Shown here in pieces: positions 42,433 through 51,409 of a stretch of 64,000 nt of DNA (the first letter of the stretch is position 1; the number at the start of each line of letters is the position of its first letter). The stretch is from CAYVVT01 sp964454335 (GTDB lineage Bacteria; Fidelibacterota; UBA8477; JABMPR01). Under the pieces are notes generated by a model. The model was not told the origin of the DNA. It did no database searches and worked only from the letters and a program-made list of their open reading frames with translations. The DNA is taken from NCBI GenBank assembly GCA_964454335.1, contig CAYVVT010000004.1, positions 62,001-126,000 of the forward strand. The letters run 5' to 3'. A program made the translations under genes and the position numbers.

Positions 42433-44258
42433 GTGTTAGAATAACCAATAGCAGTGTTTACACACGTTCTTTTGATGCCAAAATATTCGCATTCTTTTCA
42501 GGTGTTCTGGCAACGATCTGGTATTACAACTTCGGCCAAGACTATCAGATAGAACAACTACCCATTATACTGCGGATCATTGATCCCGCATTCCTGGAAT
42601 CTGACTTTTTCACCAATGCAAATGCAGGCTTTGGACCACGGTACTATTATGCTCATTTGCTTGCGTTCCTCGGTCGATACTTCTACCTGCCATTTATTAT
42701 TTTTGTTTTAACATTGCTGAGCAATATATGTATCTCCTTTATCAGTTTTATCACAGCCCGAAGGCTTTTCAATACCTCTGATCTCGCTGGGGTCATCGCA
42801 AGTCTGGCGGTGATGTCCGTTAGCACGATTGGCGCTGGTTCTTCGCCTGTATTGTATACAGAGGCTCTGGTTTCTTTTCGATTCGCCCTACCGCTTGTGA
42901 TGACCGCATTCTATCTGGTGCTTACTGGCAGGGTACTTCTGGCCGGTTTACTGTGTGGTATTGCTTCTATCATACACCCGGTGTTTGGCCCCGGTTCTGG
43001 TGTGCTCATCTTTGCTGCAGGATTCTTTGCGAACCTTGAGCCCGAGTCGACCTACAGGCAACGTCTTACAGAGTCGCTCACTGCAGGTTTTATTGTCATC
43101 GCTTTTTCTTTGGCCTCCATCATTCCTTACTACAGGACACTCGGGATGAAAATGGACACATCGCGGTTCATTGAGATCGTAGCTGCCTTTCGTCATCCGC
43201 ATCACTTTCTACCCAGCAGTTTTTTGCAACAACCTGAGTTCTCCCTGCTTATAGCGTTCCTGGTATCGGCTGCGCTTGTCTTTTTGTTTCTGCGTAATCG
43301 ATCAGCACTGGAACCCGGAAGCAGTCGCTTCATCCTGCTTTTTGCGATGTTCATCGCACTGCTGTGTGTGGCTGGCTACGTCTTTGTGGAGCTGATCCCA
43401 CTGCGTATTATGACCACCATTCAGACCTTTCGCTATCTGAACCTGCTGAAATGGGTGGTCCTGTTGCTGTTCTCCGGCTGGACCGCAGAACAGCTGCAAC
43501 ACCGGGAAACCCGTAATTCTGGTATCCTCTTTTCACTGAGCATGCTTTCTCCAATTACCATGCTCATCAGCAGTTCATCACGTGTTCTGGGACGCTATTT
43601 CCGGAGTCGGATACCCTTGCTCGCGGAATTGTTCAGACCTGCACTGGTCATGATCCCCGTTCTCTATTACCTGATCGTTACCCGTAGCGAAACTTCGGGT
43701 ACCCTTTTTGGGATCTATTTCATTCTGCTCCTGTTCTACCTGGTCAAAAGCCGGTCTTTATACTATGTCACCATGTTCATTGTAATCGCTGCAGTGGTAT
43801 ACAGCAACGTGCAACGCGATGTCAGGCTGCCGTTGGCAGCGTATTCACTGCAGGTTGAACTGGAAGCAACAGAGTTTCATGATAGCTTCATGGATGTGGC
43901 CATGCAGTGTGAATTGCGAACTGTACCCGGGGCACTATTTCTTACACCTCCTAACTTCGGACCTTTCCGCTACATGGCCAAAAGAGCGATTGTGGTCGAC
44001 TACCAGGCTTTTCCATTCCAGGAGCAGGCGATCCTGGAATGGTATGAACGTGTAACTGACAGCTATGGCGTACCGGGAAACACAGGTATTGGTGCATACC
44101 CTGAATTACACGCCTTCTACCGCAAACTTGACGACCAACAGCTGGAGATCCTGGCAGATAAATACGATATCGATTTTGCCATCCTGTATAACGAGACAGA
44201 AACAGACCGCCCCGTTCTCTATTCGAATATGAGATATAAAGTGATCCCGTTGCGCTAG
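42429..44258 (+). CDS. Polytopic membrane protein of the glycan cluster (DUF6798-like)
   Basis: A 609-residue protein with about 12 hydrophobic helices, starting at TTG that overlaps the previous TGA (TTGA). An early outside loop reads 'IDPAFLESDFFTNANAGFGP' and 'RYYYAHLLAFLGRYFYLPF', and the C-terminal part is a soluble domain ('HDSFMDVAMQCELRTVPGAL'). This layout resembles GT-C-like membrane glycosyltransferases or DUF6798, and the acidic residues in the first loop could bind a lipid-linked donor. No definite family is recognised. Overlap with the GT2 gene makes a joint role in glycan transfer likely. Confidence 0.75.
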   Translation: MSVRITNSSVYTRSFDAKIFAFFSGVLATIWYYNFGQDYQIEQLPIILRIIDPAFLESDFFTNANAGFGPRYYYAHLLAFLGRYFYLPFIIFVLTLLSNICISFISFITARRLFNTSDLAGVIASLAVMSVSTIGAGSSPVLYTEALVSFRFALPLVMTAFYLVLTGRVLLAGLLCGIASIIHPVFGPGSGVLIFAAGFFANLEPESTYRQRLTESLTAGFIVIAFSLASIIPYYRTLGMKMDTSRFIEIVAAFRHPHHFLPSSFLQQPEFSLLIAFLVSAALVFLFLRNRSALEPGSSRFILLFAMFIALLCVAGYVFVELIPLRIMTTIQTFRYLNLLKWVVLLLFSGWTAEQLQHRETRNSGILFSLSMLSPITMLISSSSRVLGRYFRSRIPLLAELFRPALVMIPVLYYLIVTRSETSGTLFGIYFILLLFYLVKSRSLYYVTMFIVIAAVVYSNVQRDVRLPLAAYSLQVELEATEFHDSFMDVAMQCELRTVPGALFLTPPNFGPFRYMAKRAIVVDYQAFPFQEQAILEWYERVTDSYGVPGNTGIGAYPELHAFYRKLDDQQLEILADKYDIDFAILYNETETDRPVLYSNMRYKVIPLR

Positions 44259-44273
44259 AACGAGTTCGAGTAT

Positions 44274-45818
44274 ATGACCGAATACAGACGCATCAAGACG
44301 CCCAATTCTCTGAAACGTCGGATCGGGTTGTTCCTTGGGCCCGTGGTGTTCCTGTTCATCCTGGTCGCATTTGATCTTGATCCTGATCGTCCGGAAGTGA
44401 CCCGCATGGCTGCCGTTGCGGCGCTCATGGCCATCTGGTGGATCACTGAGGCCCTGCCACTGTTTGCCACAGCACTGTTGCCATTGGTCCTGTTCCCATT
44501 GCTGGGTATCATGAAAGGATCCGCGGCAGCCCCTGTTTACGTGAATTCCACCATATTCCTGTTCGTCGGCGGTTTCATGATCGCCCTCACCATGGAGAAA
44601 TGGGGCCTGCATCGCCGAATTGCGCTGTTCATCATCCGCATGATCGGTGGCGGATCTTCACGGATCGTACTCGGATTCATGGTTGCAGCCGCTTTTCTCT
44701 CCATGTGGATCTCAAATACAGCTACAGCGATCATGATGGTACCCATTGGCATGGCCATCATCCTGCAGCTGGAAGAACGTTTCGGCAAGGAGGAAACCCG
44801 TCAATTTACCAGTGGATTGATGCTTGGAATTGCCTACGCCTGCAGTGCAGGTGGGATCGCCACCCTGGTTGGGACACCCCCAAACCTTTCCTTCTCCAGG
44901 ATCTTTGCCATCACCTTTCCAGAGGCAGAGGCAATCACCTTCGGTACCTGGTTCATGCTGGGCCTGCCTCTAACCATCATCATGCTGACCATCATCTGGC
45001 TGTTACTCACCAGGGTCTTCTTTCGTGTACCTGCAGAGATAAGCGTGGACCGCTCAGTTGTGGAGAATGAGTACCGGAAGCTCGGCGCCATCAGCTATGA
45101 GGAGCGAATGGTCCTTATCGTATTCAGCCTCACCGCTTTCCTCTGGGTATTTCGCAAACCCCTGCAGTTTGGCCTGTTCAGCCTGCCAGGCTGGTCTCAA
45201 CTGCTGCCATATGAGAATCTCATTGACGATGGTACCGTGGCGATCTTCATGGCGCTTTCCATGTACCTGATCCCCGCCCGTAGTGAGAATGCACCTACTG
45301 CAATGATCATGGGCCCAAATGTCATACGGCGCCTACCCTGGAATATCGTTCTGCTCTTTGGAGGTGGTTTTGCCCTGGCCAAAGGTTTTCAGGAAACAGG
45401 CTTATCCGCCGTCATAGGTCAGCAGTTCGTAGGCCTGGCGAACATCCCGCCCTTTATCATCATCCTGCTTATCTGTCTGACAATAACCTTTCTCACTGAA
45501 CTCACTTCGAACACGGCAACGACTGAGATGATATTACCCATTCTGGCTTCCGTGGCAGTCGCCATTCAGATCAATCCTCTGATGCTCATGGTGCCGGCAA
45601 CCCTGGCAGCTTCCCAGGCCTTCATGATGCCGGTAGCTACGCCGCCTAATGCCATCATCTTCGGTAGTCAGCGGATCCAGGTTTCTGAAATGGCCCGTGT
45701 AGGCGTGTTTATAAACTTCATAGGTGTTGTTGTGATCACCACAGTCTTTTACCTCATTGGAACGACGATCCTGGGGATAGACCCGGCAGTCTTCCCCACC
45801 TGGGCCGAAAGTCCGTAA
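44274..45818 (+). CDS. SLC13/DASS family sodium:anion (dicarboxylate) symporter
   Basis: A 514-residue inner-membrane transporter. The two inverted-repeat SNT motifs are visible: 'FLSMWISNTATAIMMVPIGM' and 'FLTELTSNTATTEMILPILA', each of which builds a sodium- and carboxylate-binding site in VcINDY. 'AMWWITEALPL'-like start ('AIWWITEALPLFATALLPLV') is typical of the family. The likely substrate is a C4 dicarboxylate, citrate or sulfate. It is on the same strand 15 bases after the glycan-cluster membrane protein, but a functional link is not evident. Confidence 0.93.
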   Translation: MTEYRRIKTPNSLKRRIGLFLGPVVFLFILVAFDLDPDRPEVTRMAAVAALMAIWWITEALPLFATALLPLVLFPLLGIMKGSAAAPVYVNSTIFLFVGGFMIALTMEKWGLHRRIALFIIRMIGGGSSRIVLGFMVAAAFLSMWISNTATAIMMVPIGMAIILQLEERFGKEETRQFTSGLMLGIAYACSAGGIATLVGTPPNLSFSRIFAITFPEAEAITFGTWFMLGLPLTIIMLTIIWLLLTRVFFRVPAEISVDRSVVENEYRKLGAISYEERMVLIVFSLTAFLWVFRKPLQFGLFSLPGWSQLLPYENLIDDGTVAIFMALSMYLIPARSENAPTAMIMGPNVIRRLPWNIVLLFGGGFALAKGFQETGLSAVIGQQFVGLANIPPFIIILLICLTITFLTELTSNTATTEMILPILASVAVAIQINPLMLMVPATLAASQAFMMPVATPPNAIIFGSQRIQVSEMARVGVFINFIGVVVITTVFYLIGTTILGIDPAVFPTWAESP

Positions 45819-45841
45819 ACGATATCCATCGTACTGGTGAA

Positions 45842-45867
45842 CCCACCCCTGCTAAAGCCAGGTGGGG
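45842..45867. terminator. Hairpin between convergent SLC13 and hypothetical genes
   Basis: CCCACC-cc-TG (45842-45851) pairs with CA-GGTGGG (45859-45866) with a 2-base bulge. It sits 23 bases after the SLC13 stop and before a T-rich stretch (TTTTGATTATTGTTTTCTTCT) on the plus strand. It may stop transcription from both sides. Confidence 0.6.
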
Positions 45868-45899
45868 ATCCAAGCCCTGTTTTGATTATTGTTTTCTTC

Positions 45900-46421
45900 T
45901 CAGAATCCGAGAATGTCTTTCCAGATGAGCCAGAGGGTGCGGAACCCGTCGAAGGAAATAAAACCATTCACAATGCGCTCCATAGCGAACATGAGTGAGA
46001 ACCAAACGAATCCCGTGCGGTATTGCTTGAGCCTTGATTCAGTTTGCTCACCTGTCCCCCGATCGTAGGCAGCCGCCAGTACCGTGGAAGCCATGATCTC
46101 CACCTCCGATTTGATGAAGCCCATGGGATGTCGACCTTCAGCAGATTTACGTGCCTTGATGAGGATATCAGAATAGCTGTTGCCACGATCGAAGAGTTGA
46201 TTCAGCTCAACGATACCCTCACTGACATCAGCCAGCAATTCCTTCTGATCAAATTTCGTGGGACCGCTGCGGCCGTCCTCAATAAAAAGTTTCTCATAGC
46301 CTTTTATGCGTTTTGCGATGGGTGTGAGTGTCCGGTTTGCATGCCGCATCCAGATTGCGCGAATACCCAGTACGATCGCTGCGCTGACACCCAGACGGAT
46401 CAGAAAGATTGTAAATTCCAT
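45900..46421 (-). CDS. Hypothetical membrane-anchored protein, 173 aa
   Basis: An N-terminal TM helix ('FTIFLIRLGVSAAIVLGIRA', residues about 4-23) is followed by a soluble helical middle ('GYEKLFIEDGRSGPTKFDQK', 'GIVELNQLFDRGNSYSDILI') and a moderately hydrophobic C-terminal region ('TGFVWFSLMFAMERIVNGFI'). I do not recognise the family. Convergent with the SLC13 gene and divergent from the SDR gene, it stands alone. Confidence 0.7.
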   Translation of the reverse strand: MEFTIFLIRLGVSAAIVLGIRAIWMRHANRTLTPIAKRIKGYEKLFIEDGRSGPTKFDQKELLADVSEGIVELNQLFDRGNSYSDILIKARKSAEGRHPMGFIKSEVEIMASTVLAAAYDRGTGEQTESRLKQYRTGFVWFSLMFAMERIVNGFISFDGFRTLWLIWKDILGF

Positions 46422-46667
46422 ATCCCCACGAATCTCTTTTTAGTCTATTTACCCCTTCGGCCGATAACATAGCAAATACATACTACATTGGATACCCCAA
46501 AAGGATTAACTGATTGGTGGCAATGCTATTGTGATTTTCCGGTTCCCTGGGATTTATTGCCTTTTAATTTTGGGTCAGTTAGTAATTTCAGCTTTCTGTA
46601 GCAATTTATCACAGCGAGAACCTGGTATCAGTTTGCAAATCCTCTATTCTCCCCTTCTGCTCAAACC

Positions 46668-47720
46668 ATGAGAAGCGTCCTCATCACAGGGATCAACGGG
46701 CTCCTGGGTGCCAATTGCGCGGAACAGTTCCTGCAGAATGGGTACAGCGTTCGAGGGCTTGTCCGGCCACAGGCCGACCTCTTGTCACTCGAGGGCTTGG
46801 ATGTTGATCTTGTCGCAGGGAGGGTAGATCAGCGGGCAGATCTTCTCACAGCGATGCAGGACATCAAGTATGTCGTACATGCTGCAGCCAACACGAAGCA
46901 GTGGTCGTCATCTTTCTCCGATTATGATATAAACATCAACGGCACCCGAGCAGTGATCCATGCCTGCCTTGAAGCTGGTATTGAACGCCTCGTTCACGTA
47001 GGAACTGCCAACAGCTTTGGCTTTGGCCAGGTCGATAATCCGGCTGACGAGCAGAGTCGGTTTGAGGATTTCCAGCATCATTCTGTCTATATGCGATCCA
47101 AGCGACAGGCCCATGACCTGGTCCTACGTGCGGTCCGGGAACAAGATCTCCCAGCAGTGATCGTCAATCCCACCAATATGCTGGGCCCCCGAGATGCTAA
47201 ACCCAGTTCCGGTATCATCATCCTGCTGGCACTTCAGCGACATGTCGGACGCTTCAATATCACACCGCAGACCCCTACGATACTGAACTTCATCCATGCT
47301 CGTGATGCTGCCTGTGGTGTCCTGGCCGCTATGGAAAAGGGCCGGATCGCTGAAAGCTATATTCTGGGTAATCAGAGTCTGTCCTATGCTGAACTGTTCG
47401 ACGCCATTGAATCAATTCTGGAGATAAAGCTGCACCGTCTCATGGTACCTGCATGGCTCATCGGGATAATGGGCTGGTTTGGAGATCTCAGTGAGCGGAT
47501 GAAAGGCAGACCCCTGCCACTTAATCGGATCAATGCACGCTCCCTCATAACCGGCCGGTATTTCTCATCTGCGAAAGCCATCGAGGAACTTCAGTTACCG
47601 CAGACTGATCTCAATATTGCTCTCGTTGATGCCCTGGTCTGGTTCCGAGATCACGGTTACCTGCACCCCCATCTGGTGCTGAAAGCATCGCAGCTTGTTC
47701 CGGGTGTAACTCCCGGCTAA
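46668..47720 (+). CDS. Extended SDR: NAD-dependent epimerase/dehydratase
   Basis: A 350-residue cytoplasmic oxidoreductase. The Rossmann start 'SVLITGINGLLGANCAEQFL' has GxxGxxG (GINGLLG), 'YVVHAAANTKQW' is the DxAA-like second motif, and the active site YxxxK is 'YMRSKRQAHDLVLRA' (Tyr and Lys four apart). 'PAVIVNPTNMLGP' is the family substrate-loop block. It is closest to dihydroflavonol-4-reductase or 3-beta-HSD-like sugar/steroid SDRs. ManA follows 14 bases later, but the substrate is not known. Confidence 0.9.
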   Translation: MRSVLITGINGLLGANCAEQFLQNGYSVRGLVRPQADLLSLEGLDVDLVAGRVDQRADLLTAMQDIKYVVHAAANTKQWSSSFSDYDININGTRAVIHACLEAGIERLVHVGTANSFGFGQVDNPADEQSRFEDFQHHSVYMRSKRQAHDLVLRAVREQDLPAVIVNPTNMLGPRDAKPSSGIIILLALQRHVGRFNITPQTPTILNFIHARDAACGVLAAMEKGRIAESYILGNQSLSYAELFDAIESILEIKLHRLMVPAWLIGIMGWFGDLSERMKGRPLPLNRINARSLITGRYFSSAKAIEELQLPQTDLNIALVDALVWFRDHGYLHPHLVLKASQLVPGVTPG

Positions 47721-47734
47721 GTTTCAATCTGACC

Positions 47735-48961
47735 ATGACCTGTGATTCCCGACCATATCGTCTACGCAATGTCATTCAGCATTACAGCTGGGGTACCCGT
47801 GAGCACAAGGCCTTCATTCCTCAAATGCTCAGCATCCCTCCTGAACCAGACACGCCCTATGCCGAACTGTGGATGGGTGCACACCCCAGTGCTCCATCAG
47901 AAGTGTTTCTCGAAGACGGCAGCCGCATGAGTCTCATTGATCTGATCCGGAATTTCCCGGAGAAGGTCATGGGTCTGAAGGAAACCCACCCTCGGGAAGA
48001 TGTGTTTCCATTTCTTTTGAAGGTGCTCTCTGCAGGTGAGCCTCTGTCCATTCAGGTCCATCCGGACACTTCCCAGGCAGCGAAACTTCACCAGGCGGAT
48101 CCGGAACATTACCCGGATGCCAGCGCCAAACCCGAGATAGCCATCGCGCTGGACGGCCTCACCGCTCTGGTGGGTTTCCTTCCATCGGAATCCATGTTTA
48201 CAAACTTGATCCAATACCCTGAGATCAGGGGCCTTGTCGATCCAGAGAACAGGATGACGACTGCGGCGGAGGTGACCGAAAATTTCGCTGGCTTATTTAG
48301 GGATCTCATCCTGCGTGTGAATGATGATCCGAAGATTCTGATCGGTGCCACCAGTGCTCTTGACCAGCGTCTGCGTGAAACAGAATTCAATGACGATGAG
48401 CGAGCACGACTCTTTAATGAGATGTTTGCAAAATATGGTCCCGAGGATATTGGATTGGTCTTCGTACTGATCTTGAATCTGGTCCACCTCGAAGCTGGAG
48501 AGGCCATATACCTGGATGCCGGTTTACCCCATGCCTATCTACAGGGGAATATCGTGGAGTGCATGTCCAATTCGGACAATGTGGTCCGTGCCGGACTTAC
48601 GCCAAAATTCAAGGACCTGGGATCACTCGCTGAGATCATTCGCTTCGGGCTACAGAAACCAGATGTCTTGCGATCCACGATACCTGAAGACGACTTCGAA
48701 TTCACCAATGAGTCATTTCAGATCAGACGCGTTCGTCTGCCCGCTGGGGGACGCCGTGAGATACGTGATACTGGCTGCAAAATCGTCCTGGTCTCACGGG
48801 GAGTTGTGAAAATGCACTGGGAAACAGAAATCAGTTCCTGTTGCAGCACCTTACGTCGCGGGCATTCGGTTTTGATACCCACCTGTCTGGAGGAATATTG
48901 CTATAATTCCGTAACTGAAGTCGAATTATTTGAGGTTTCAGTCCCGGAAACAGATTCTTGA
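47735..48961 (+). CDS. manA: Mannose-6-phosphate isomerase, class I
   Basis: A 408-residue zinc enzyme converting fructose-6-phosphate to mannose-6-phosphate, the entry to GDP-mannose. Family motifs in order: 'NVIQHYSWGT', 'YAELWMGAHPSAPSEV', 'PLSIQVHPDTSQAAKLHQ' (zinc Gln and His), 'DASAKPEIAIALDGLTALVG' and the active-site block 'YLDAGLPHAYLQGNIVECMS' followed by 'NSDNVVRAGLTPK'. Length fits class I PMI. A phosphomannomutase gene lies at 61362, so the pathway toward GDP-mannose is split across the window. Confidence 0.96.
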   Translation: MTCDSRPYRLRNVIQHYSWGTREHKAFIPQMLSIPPEPDTPYAELWMGAHPSAPSEVFLEDGSRMSLIDLIRNFPEKVMGLKETHPREDVFPFLLKVLSAGEPLSIQVHPDTSQAAKLHQADPEHYPDASAKPEIAIALDGLTALVGFLPSESMFTNLIQYPEIRGLVDPENRMTTAAEVTENFAGLFRDLILRVNDDPKILIGATSALDQRLRETEFNDDERARLFNEMFAKYGPEDIGLVFVLILNLVHLEAGEAIYLDAGLPHAYLQGNIVECMSNSDNVVRAGLTPKFKDLGSLAEIIRFGLQKPDVLRSTIPEDDFEFTNESFQIRRVRLPAGGRREIRDTGCKIVLVSRGVVKMHWETEISSCCSTLRRGHSVLIPTCLEEYCYNSVTEVELFEVSVPETDS

Positions 48962-49296
48962 TACTGCTCCATAAATGGCCTAACACCCTATCTATCAGTG
49001 CGTTATGGTGTCTCAATCAGGTAATTTCTCGAGAGGATCCAGAAATGTACTTGCTGCTCATTATATCGTATTTGCCCTCAGAAATGCATTCATAACACCT
49101 TCTGAATAGTCGATTACACCCCGCAATAAGAGATTTACAGGCCGCTTTTAACGTGTTTGGCCTGTTTTCAATCCTGATTCAGTGGTCGAACGGGATTTGA
49201 TTTGCTGTATTCAAGATCAATGATAATATGTGACTCATGTTGTCATAAATACGGCTCACAGCTATTGTGGAGCAAATCTCAGATGGGAGTTATATC
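48962..49296. other. Non-coding spacer after manA
   Basis: About 335 bases with no supportable gene or strong terminator. ACACC (48984) and GGTGT (49008) could pair weakly. A 16-codon ORF at 49045-49095 has a GAGAGG-like site but is too short to support. Confidence 0.5.
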
Positions 49297-49764
49297 GTGA
49301 ACTATTTCAATGTGCTTGTTGATTTTCTGCACTTGCTGGCCATGGCGGTGTGGATCGGAGGAATGGCTGTGATGAATTTCGTGGTCACCCCGAGTATGAA
49401 AAACGCACCACCTGAAGCGGGGCCTGTACAAGGTCAGATCATGGGCCGGTTCAGCGCTTTCGCCTGGACCAGCGTAGCGATCCTGATCATTACCGGTATC
49501 CTTAAGATCATTCGCATGGGCACCGGGATCTTTCAGACCTTTCCCGGACACGTGATCGAATTCAAGGTTACCATAGCACTGGTTATGATCATCATCGGTT
49601 TTATCGTGGGACGGATCCTGGTACCCAGGCTGGGACGATTGCTGCAATCAGATGGGCCGCCGCCGATGGACGAGTTACAGTCAATCCAGGGTCGGATCCA
49701 GTCTCTGGCAAAGATTAATTTTTATCTGGGTGTGATCATCCTTGCCGCTGTGGCACTGATCTGA
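49297..49764 (+). CDS. Four-helix inner-membrane protein, CopD/DUF4149-like
   Basis: GTG 49297 has GGGAG 7 bases upstream (the frame opens 30 bases earlier), giving 155 residues. Four TM helices are visible: 'LVDFLHLLAMAVWIGGMAVM', 'FAWTSVAILIITGILKIIRM', 'VTIALVMIIIGFIVGRILVP' and 'INFYLGVIILAAVALI'. The motif 'LHLLAMAVWIGGM' with a conserved His and Trp-Ile-Gly-Gly matches the CopD/DUF4149 copper-resistance-like family. In these proteins the His may bind heme or copper. No copper gene is near; the role is uncertain. Confidence 0.8.
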   Translation: MNYFNVLVDFLHLLAMAVWIGGMAVMNFVVTPSMKNAPPEAGPVQGQIMGRFSAFAWTSVAILIITGILKIIRMGTGIFQTFPGHVIEFKVTIALVMIIIGFIVGRILVPRLGRLLQSDGPPPMDELQSIQGRIQSLAKINFYLGVIILAAVALI

Positions 49765-49770
49765 AATGCT

Positions 49771-50367
49771 CTATCCCGTAGTCTGAAGTGTAAACGGTTC
49801 GCTGACATAGGTAGGTTTGACACTGACCCAGAGCAGCATCAGGTTCACCGTTTCTGACATCTCGGGCATCTTCACCGGATCCACAAAAGCGATCAGGCGC
49901 AGAATGTATGAATGACCGGATTCCAGCAATCCTGGATCAGCCACGCTGATATTCTGGACCTGTATGTACTGTTGTTTCGCTTCAACGAAACTGAAAAATT
50001 CCTCCAATTCACCCCGTTCTGATCGCAGGACATAGTAACGATCATCCAGTACCGTGTAGCGGAAACCATGAACGACTTCTCCCCGGTGGATCGGATCCTC
50101 AGTTTCGCTATCCAGGATCTCATACTGAAAGTGCAGTGTGATCGTCTCACCGGAGAGCATGGCCCTGTCCAGGGACTCGGTAAAACTTTGAACCAGTCTT
50201 GCCGAGCAGAGCAGATCCCCCCGGGCGGTTGACACCTCGACCCGAACATTCTCGAACCAGGGATTGCTGGATAGGACCGTTGACAGGAAAAGCTGTGTAA
50301 CAGCCATTACCGAAGTGTTGAAGGTGTTGGCCAGGAATTCAAACACGTCTTCAACCACCCTGGCCAA
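49771..50367 (-). CDS. DUF4390 domain-containing protein
   Basis: About 198 residues from TTG 50367; later starts (for example ATG 50307) are possible. Beta-rich domain: 'FENVRVEVSTARGDLLCSAR', 'FTESLDRAMLSGETITLHFQ', 'VVHGFRYTVLDDRYYVLRSE', 'SGHSYILRLIAFVDPVKMPE', matching DUF4390, a family of periplasmic or membrane-associated proteins often next to sensor kinases. A clear signal peptide is missing, as the N-terminus overlaps the DUF3667 gene by 17 bases. Function is unknown. Confidence 0.8.
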   Translation of the reverse strand: MARVVEDVFEFLANTFNTSVMAVTQLFLSTVLSSNPWFENVRVEVSTARGDLLCSARLVQSFTESLDRAMLSGETITLHFQYEILDSETEDPIHRGEVVHGFRYTVLDDRYYVLRSERGELEEFFSFVEAKQQYIQVQNISVADPGLLESGHSYILRLIAFVDPVKMPEMSETVNLMLLWVSVKPTYVSEPFTLQTTG

Positions 50368-51247
50368 TGAACATGATCACCGCCGCCAGCATCATGGCAA
50401 TTGTAATTGCTACGATCGTGGTGAGCCCATAGCTGAAGAAGAGCAAGACCACCTTTGTTCCTGTCTTGAAGATGGATTGCCCATAGACCCGGCGCATGGC
50501 GAGATAGAGATAGACGATACTTGAGATGAGTACGATCCACCAGATGAATTGGGCTGAGATGAATACTGTGAGAATAAGGAAGGTGAAGATGAAAGCGTGA
50601 AGATGGATGGCGAAGATTAGGTGCTCCAGGTAAACTCGACCGCGCCGCAGGTACAGTAGTTTTAACAACAGGGCTGCCACCGGCAGCAGCAGGAACATGA
50701 TCTTGGCAAGATTCTCCTGGAACAGGCCCCAGAAATCCTTGGCATCGAGTTCTCTACCAAGCGACTGTGAGTCGAGTTGGATGGTGACCGTATCGTCTGA
50801 CACCTGGATCGTATCCGGGGCTTGAGTGACCATGCTGCTGTCCATGGTCGTCTCAATGGCCGTCTCAAGGTCACCACTTTCTTTCCAGTTCTGGAGAAAT
50901 TCTGAACTCTGGATCTCAGGAATGAATGTTTTAACCGAAAGCAGCAGGAAGAAGATGACACTGGCCACCAGATAAAGTCGGACAGGGGAAATATACTTGA
51001 TGCGTTTTCCGGCAAGGTATTCAGCGGTCAGCAAGCCCGGTTTCAGGTAGAGCGCCCGCAGTGTCCTGAACAGTCGGGAGTCTACATCCAGTAATTCTTC
51101 AATAGCCTCAGAGAGGATATCACGCAGGCTGAGTTTGTAGATTCGGTTCTTCTGTCCACAATTGGCACAGAAGGGGGTGTCCGTGAATTCGCCGCAATTC
51201 CGGCAGTCCCCGCTGGGGATCTCTTCGGTCTGCTTCCGTCTGGTCAT
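50351..51247 (-). CDS. DUF3667 zinc-ribbon membrane protein
   Basis: A 298-residue protein from ATG 51247 (the frame extends to 51334 without a better start). The N-terminus has a zinc ribbon, 'CRNCGEFTDTPFCANCGQ' (two CxxC pairs). It continues with the DUF3667 signature 'LSEAIEELLDVDSRLFRTLR', 'LYLKPGLLTAEYLAGKRIKY' and 'ISPVRLYLVASVIFFLLL', the first TM helix. Three more TM helices follow. The family is found widely in FCB bacteria with unknown role. It overlaps the downstream DUF4390 gene, implying translational coupling. Confidence 0.9.
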   Translation of the reverse strand: MTRRKQTEEIPSGDCRNCGEFTDTPFCANCGQKNRIYKLSLRDILSEAIEELLDVDSRLFRTLRALYLKPGLLTAEYLAGKRIKYISPVRLYLVASVIFFLLLSVKTFIPEIQSSEFLQNWKESGDLETAIETTMDSSMVTQAPDTIQVSDDTVTIQLDSQSLGRELDAKDFWGLFQENLAKIMFLLLPVAALLLKLLYLRRGRVYLEHLIFAIHLHAFIFTFLILTVFISAQFIWWIVLISSIVYLYLAMRRVYGQSIFKTGTKVVLLFFSYGLTTIVAITIAMMLAAVIMFIGQGG

Positions 51248-51409
51248 GAAAGAGTAAATGTACTTTGGAGAGTTGGATCCTACACTCATTTTCGAAGGTC
51301 TCGTCCATGCCCAGGTCATGAATGACCATTCCACGCTGCAGGATTTTTGGTTTTTCCAATACCCTCTACCCCTTAGATTTACAACGCTTTAACCCGGGAG
51401 ACCCAATTC

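Noticed and set aside
49045..49095. 16-codon ORF with a GAGAGG-like upstream site after manA
   Set aside because: Too short, no repeat or toxin-like pattern, and no conservation data.
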